Position numbers and translations under genes: made by a program. Shown in pieces: positions 5,739 through 7,437 of a stretch of 7,437 nucleotides of DNA (position 1 is the first letter of the stretch; every line of letters starts with the position of its first letter). The notes under the pieces are model-generated. The model made no database searches and was not told where the DNA came from. It saw nothing but the letters and a program-made list of their open reading frames with translations. This DNA comes from a bacterium (GTDB taxonomy: Bacteria > CG2-30-53-67 > CG2-30-70-394): the NCBI GenBank assembly GCA_024278555.1, contig JAJRSX010000107.1:1-7437 (forward strand), written 5' to 3'.

Positions 5739-6155
5739 TTACTGCTGCACCAGCACGGCGACAAGCTCCACGGGCGAATACACGGGAACGGAGGCACCAC
5801 GGAAGCCGGCGGCATCACGGGTGACAATCGCGTCCACCGCCACGTGGCGTGCCGCCTCATGGATCACCGCATCCTCGTAATCAGAAAAATGGAGCTCGAG
5901 CGCCGACTCCAGAACCCCTCGCGTGACAGGTGCCACATCGAACAAAGAGAGAAGCTTTGCGATCTCACCCTCCGACCGAGCCGCACCGACGACCTTCGTC
6001 GCCAAGTAGTGAATCGTGGTCACCGTCGTTGCGCAGATCCATCCACTCAGCGTGCCGCCTTCCACCCGTGAGAAAAGATCCACTGCCATCGCCGAAAACG
6101 GCTCACGATCCAACAACAGATCCAACACGACATTCGTGTCGAAAAGCACCTTCAC
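5739..6155 (-). CDS. VapC-like PIN-domain toxin (PIN_3 type)
   Basis: This 138-residue PIN-domain protein is the probable toxin of the second module, presumably a metal-dependent endoribonuclease. The N-terminus KVLFDTNVVLDLLLDREPF carries D6 in the DTNVVLD motif typical of the PIN_3 group. The middle region GWICATTVTTIHYLATK has threonines where other PIN families carry a glutamate, a pattern I associate with this group. The C-terminal acidic residues are in SDYEDAVIHEAA (D92, E94, D95) and VDAIVTRDAAGF (D108, D114). The start is a GTG at 6155 overlapping the antitoxin stop by three bases (GTGA). GAGGAG (6164-6169) lies eight bases upstream, which supports coupled translation after the antitoxin. 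It shows little similarity to the first PIN toxin beyond the shared fold, and its gene order is the reverse. RNA target unknown. Confidence 0.85.
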   Translation of the reverse strand: MKVLFDTNVVLDLLLDREPFSAMAVDLFSRVEGGTLSGWICATTVTTIHYLATKVVGAARSEGEIAKLLSLFDVAPVTRGVLESALELHFSDYEDAVIHEAARHVAVDAIVTRDAAGFRGASVPVYSPVELVAVLVQQ

Positions 6156-6394
6156 AAGTACTTCTCCTCGAGATGATCACGGTAGTCGCTCTCCTCGATT
6201 GAGGCGCCCTGCAACACGCCTCTCAACGAATGCACTACCGGTGTGACTCCCTCCCCCTCCGTCGTAGACATCCTGTTCAACAACACAAAGTAATCCGCGA
6301 CAATTCGTGACACGGACTTGCCCCGCTTCTCCGCATACGCTTTGGCCTGGCGGATCAAATCCTCATCGAGTCGGAGGGTGAGCTTCGTCTGCAT
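6152..6394 (-). CDS. VapB-like antitoxin (DUF6364-like ribbon-helix-helix protein)
   Basis: This 80-residue protein begins MQTKLTLRLDEDLIRQAKAY, followed by AEKRGKSVSRIVADYFVLL. The pattern is a beta-strand and two helices of a ribbon-helix-helix fold, close to the DUF6364 antitoxins that accompany PIN_3 toxins. The C-terminal half, with HSLRGVLQG and ending SDYRDHLEEKYL, is the likely toxin-binding tail. It should neutralise the downstream PIN toxin and repress the operon as a dimer. The ATG at 6394 is supported by AAGGAG (6401-6406) six bases upstream. The stop overlaps the toxin GTG. An inverted repeat 51-70 bases upstream of the start (6445-6464) is a candidate operator. Confidence 0.85.
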   Translation of the reverse strand: MQTKLTLRLDEDLIRQAKAYAEKRGKSVSRIVADYFVLLNRMSTTEGEGVTPVVHSLRGVLQGASIEESDYRDHLEEKYL

Positions 6395-6400
6395 AGCGAT

Positions 6401-6406
6401 CTCCTT
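6401..6406 (-). promoter_or_regulatory. ribosome binding site for the second antitoxin
   Basis: On the minus strand this reads AAGGAG, six bases before the ATG at 6394. It is a strong match that fixes this start. Confidence 0.75.
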
Positions 6407-6444
6407 GCCAAACCCCTGGTGCTGGGAGCCTGTCGGACTTGGAC

Positions 6445-6470
6445 CGGATCAACGCCCTGATCCGCGGATC
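6445..6470. promoter_or_regulatory. overlapping palindromes, candidate antitoxin operator
   Basis: CGGATCA-ACGCCC-TGATCCG (6445-6464) has seven-base perfect arms. It overlaps a second perfect 12-base palindrome, GATCCGCGGATC (6459-6470). Both lie 50-76 bases upstream of the antitoxin ATG, where the operon promoter should be. Ribbon-helix-helix antitoxins commonly bind inverted repeats at their own promoters. No clear -10/-35 pair was found, so the role is inferred from position. Confidence 0.4.
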
Positions 6471-7054
6471 TCGGCCAAGATCGGTCGCCGCTTTTGGTTG
6501 CGCAGGCCACATAGCGCTCAAACGACCCCCAACCCTGGCTCGAGCCCGCTTCGCCTCGCGACGATCGCCAAACTCCGAAAGGCCCCTAAGACCCAAGTGC
6601 TCTTGACGTACATCTCACACACAAACGTACGGCACCATCCCCTACCCGTCAACCCGCTTTTTCACGCCGAGCCACATCTAACAAACCACCGAACGGCCCA
6701 TCCTGGGTAGAACTGCATTCTCACGCAAACCCGCCAAGCCGCAAAGAATGGCACCGGGCAGGAGGGGGCCATGCCGCCGATCCCGGCCCGCAGGGCCCCT
6801 CCTTCACCCTTCCCAATTCACCCTTCGCCGTCCCCCTCCCCCACCCTGTCCACCAAATCAGAGATTTTCCTTCGCCCTCTTCGCGTCTTTGCGGTGAATG
6901 ACGGTGGCTGTTGAACGACAATCACGCTGGCCGGTCGGCGACCACGATGCCGTTGCCGTTAGCCCACCCCCGGCCTGACCGCCCCCTGCTCTTATCTACG
7001 TCCCGTCCCGCCTTCCAGGCCCTCGCCCCGAGCAACGCGGCAAGTTTACCTTCT
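6471..7054. other. gene-free region with dispersed repeats
   Basis: No credible gene is visible; frames are short and lack domains or ribosome binding sites. Positions 6721-6747 (CACGCAAACCCGCCAAGCCG) and 6868-6900 (TTCGCGTCTTTGCGGTGAA) are facing members of the dispersed CGCAAAGACGCGAAGG-type family, arranged like the pairs at 44-200 and 5385-5466. A pyrimidine-rich tract with TTCACCCTTCCCAATTCACC (about 6801-6825) lies between them. Confidence 0.55.
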
Positions 7055-7208
7055 TGCAAGCCTGACCCCATATTTTGACAAATGATAACAATGAGTTAGG
7101 TGATCTATTGCATGTTTGCAAGCCTGACCCCGGAGTTAGGGTCGGGCGGCGGCACGCAGTGTTTTCAAGCGGTTAGCGACAATAATGCAATAGTGCAAGC
7201 CTGACCCC
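7055..7208 (+). repeat. array of three TGCAAGCCTGACCCC motifs
   Basis: The exact 15-base motif TGCAAGCCTGACCCC occurs at 7055-7069, 7117-7131 and 7194-7208, in one orientation and spaced 62 and 77 bases apart. A fourth copy is at 5657-5671. The sequence before the second and third copies also shows looser similarity (GTTAG, then ATGCA or TTGCAT). The third copy is the end of the 71-base repeat. The spacing is irregular and the spacers are unlike CRISPR spacers. Confidence 0.8.
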
Positions 7209-7209
7209 A
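7139..7209 (+). repeat. 71-base dispersed repeat ending in CCTGACCCC, copy 2
   Basis: This is the partner of 5602-5672 (63 of 71 identical, ungapped, same orientation). It ends about three bases before recognisable transposase coding sequence begins, so its end coincides with a break in the neighbouring mobile element. Confidence 0.85.
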
Positions 7210-7212
7210 TTC

Positions 7213-7437
7213 CTTCCGAGCTTCGCCTTCGTCGCCGAACCCCAGACCAACGGCGTCGCCGAGCGGTTCAACCGCACCCTGAAGGAACAGGTCGTCCACG
7301 GACGGACCTACCACACCGTCCACGAGCTCCGGAAGGCCGTCACGGCGTTCGCTCAGACCTACAACACTCAGTGGCGCCTCGAAAAGCTCGACTACCTCAC
7401 TCCCTGCGAGGCGCGGCAACTCCATGACTCACAGGCG
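7213..7437 (+). pseudogene. 3' fragment of a DDE (IS3-like, rve_3) transposase, 5' truncated
   Basis: From about 7213 the plus strand encodes 75 in-frame residues matching the C-terminal part of an integrase-core transposase. It reads SFAFVAEPQTNGVAERFNR, then TLKEQVVHGRTYHTVHELRK, and AFAQTYNTQWRLEKLDYLTP. The glutamate in NGVAERFNR is the third catalytic acidic residue of the DDE triad. The earlier aspartates and the N-terminal part are absent. The frame opens directly from the 71-base repeat, with a stop upstream at 7183-7185 and no start codon or ribosome binding site. No stop codon is reached before the window ends, so the 3' end may be intact outside. It cannot be an active transposase alone. 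IS481 or a related family is also possible. Confidence 0.75.

Noticed and set aside
6424-6443. GGGAGCCTGTCGGACTTGG as a possible insertion-sequence end
   Set aside because: It looked familiar as an IS-terminus-like string, but I see no partner inverted repeat or target duplication in the window, so it cannot be supported.
7055-7208. CRISPR-like array from the repeated 15-base motif
   Set aside because: There are only three copies, with unequal 62- and 77-base periods, related rather than unique spacers, and no cas genes.

Overview
The window looks like a piece of chromosome from a GC-rich proteobacterium. The fadI-then-fadJ gene order favours a gammaproteobacterium, but no rRNA, tRNA or other marker is present, so this is an inference. 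One conserved metabolic operon is followed by an accessory stretch of small toxin-antitoxin modules set among dispersed repeats. The operon is about 73% GC in the 60-base stretch I counted. The first PIN toxin gene is about 47% in a comparable stretch, which suggests a separate origin for the accessory part.

Layout. Positions 1-496 are gene-free and hold short repeats: imperfect 9-base tandem units, a 24-base dispersed repeat and a GC-rich palindrome. On the minus strand, 3915-497 is a two-gene fatty-acid beta-oxidation operon. A thiolase (FadI-like) comes first and overlaps by one base a bifunctional enoyl-CoA hydratase/3-hydroxyacyl-CoA dehydrogenase (FadJ-like). The two proteins cover the last three steps of the beta-oxidation cycle. 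Two inverted-repeat candidate operators lie just upstream of the thiolase, one of them resembling a PsrA-type site. Positions 3940-4317 carry no gene.

Positions 4318-4420 form a striking foldback: a perfect 35-base inverted repeat around a 33-base spacer that itself contains a shortened copy of the left arm. Right after it, an extended -10 promoter is placed so that transcription should start at or next to the ATG of a PIN-domain toxin (4451-4870). A ribbon-helix-helix antitoxin follows four bases later (4875-5105). A second, unrelated module lies convergently on the minus strand in the opposite gene order: a DUF6364-like antitoxin (6394-6152), then a PIN_3-like toxin (6155-5739). Between and around the modules (5106-5738 and 6395-7212) there is no convincing gene, only dense low-complexity repeats.

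A second repeat class ends in a CCTGACCCC core. It occurs inside the foldback, at 5657-5671, and three times in 7055-7208. Two 71-base copies (63/71 identical) flank the second toxin-antitoxin module in direct orientation. The window ends inside the 3' part of a DDE-type (IS3-like rve_3) transposase, whose recognisable homology starts a few bases after the last repeat core. The picture is a housekeeping operon next to an accumulation zone of mobile-element debris, small repeats and two addiction-type modules.
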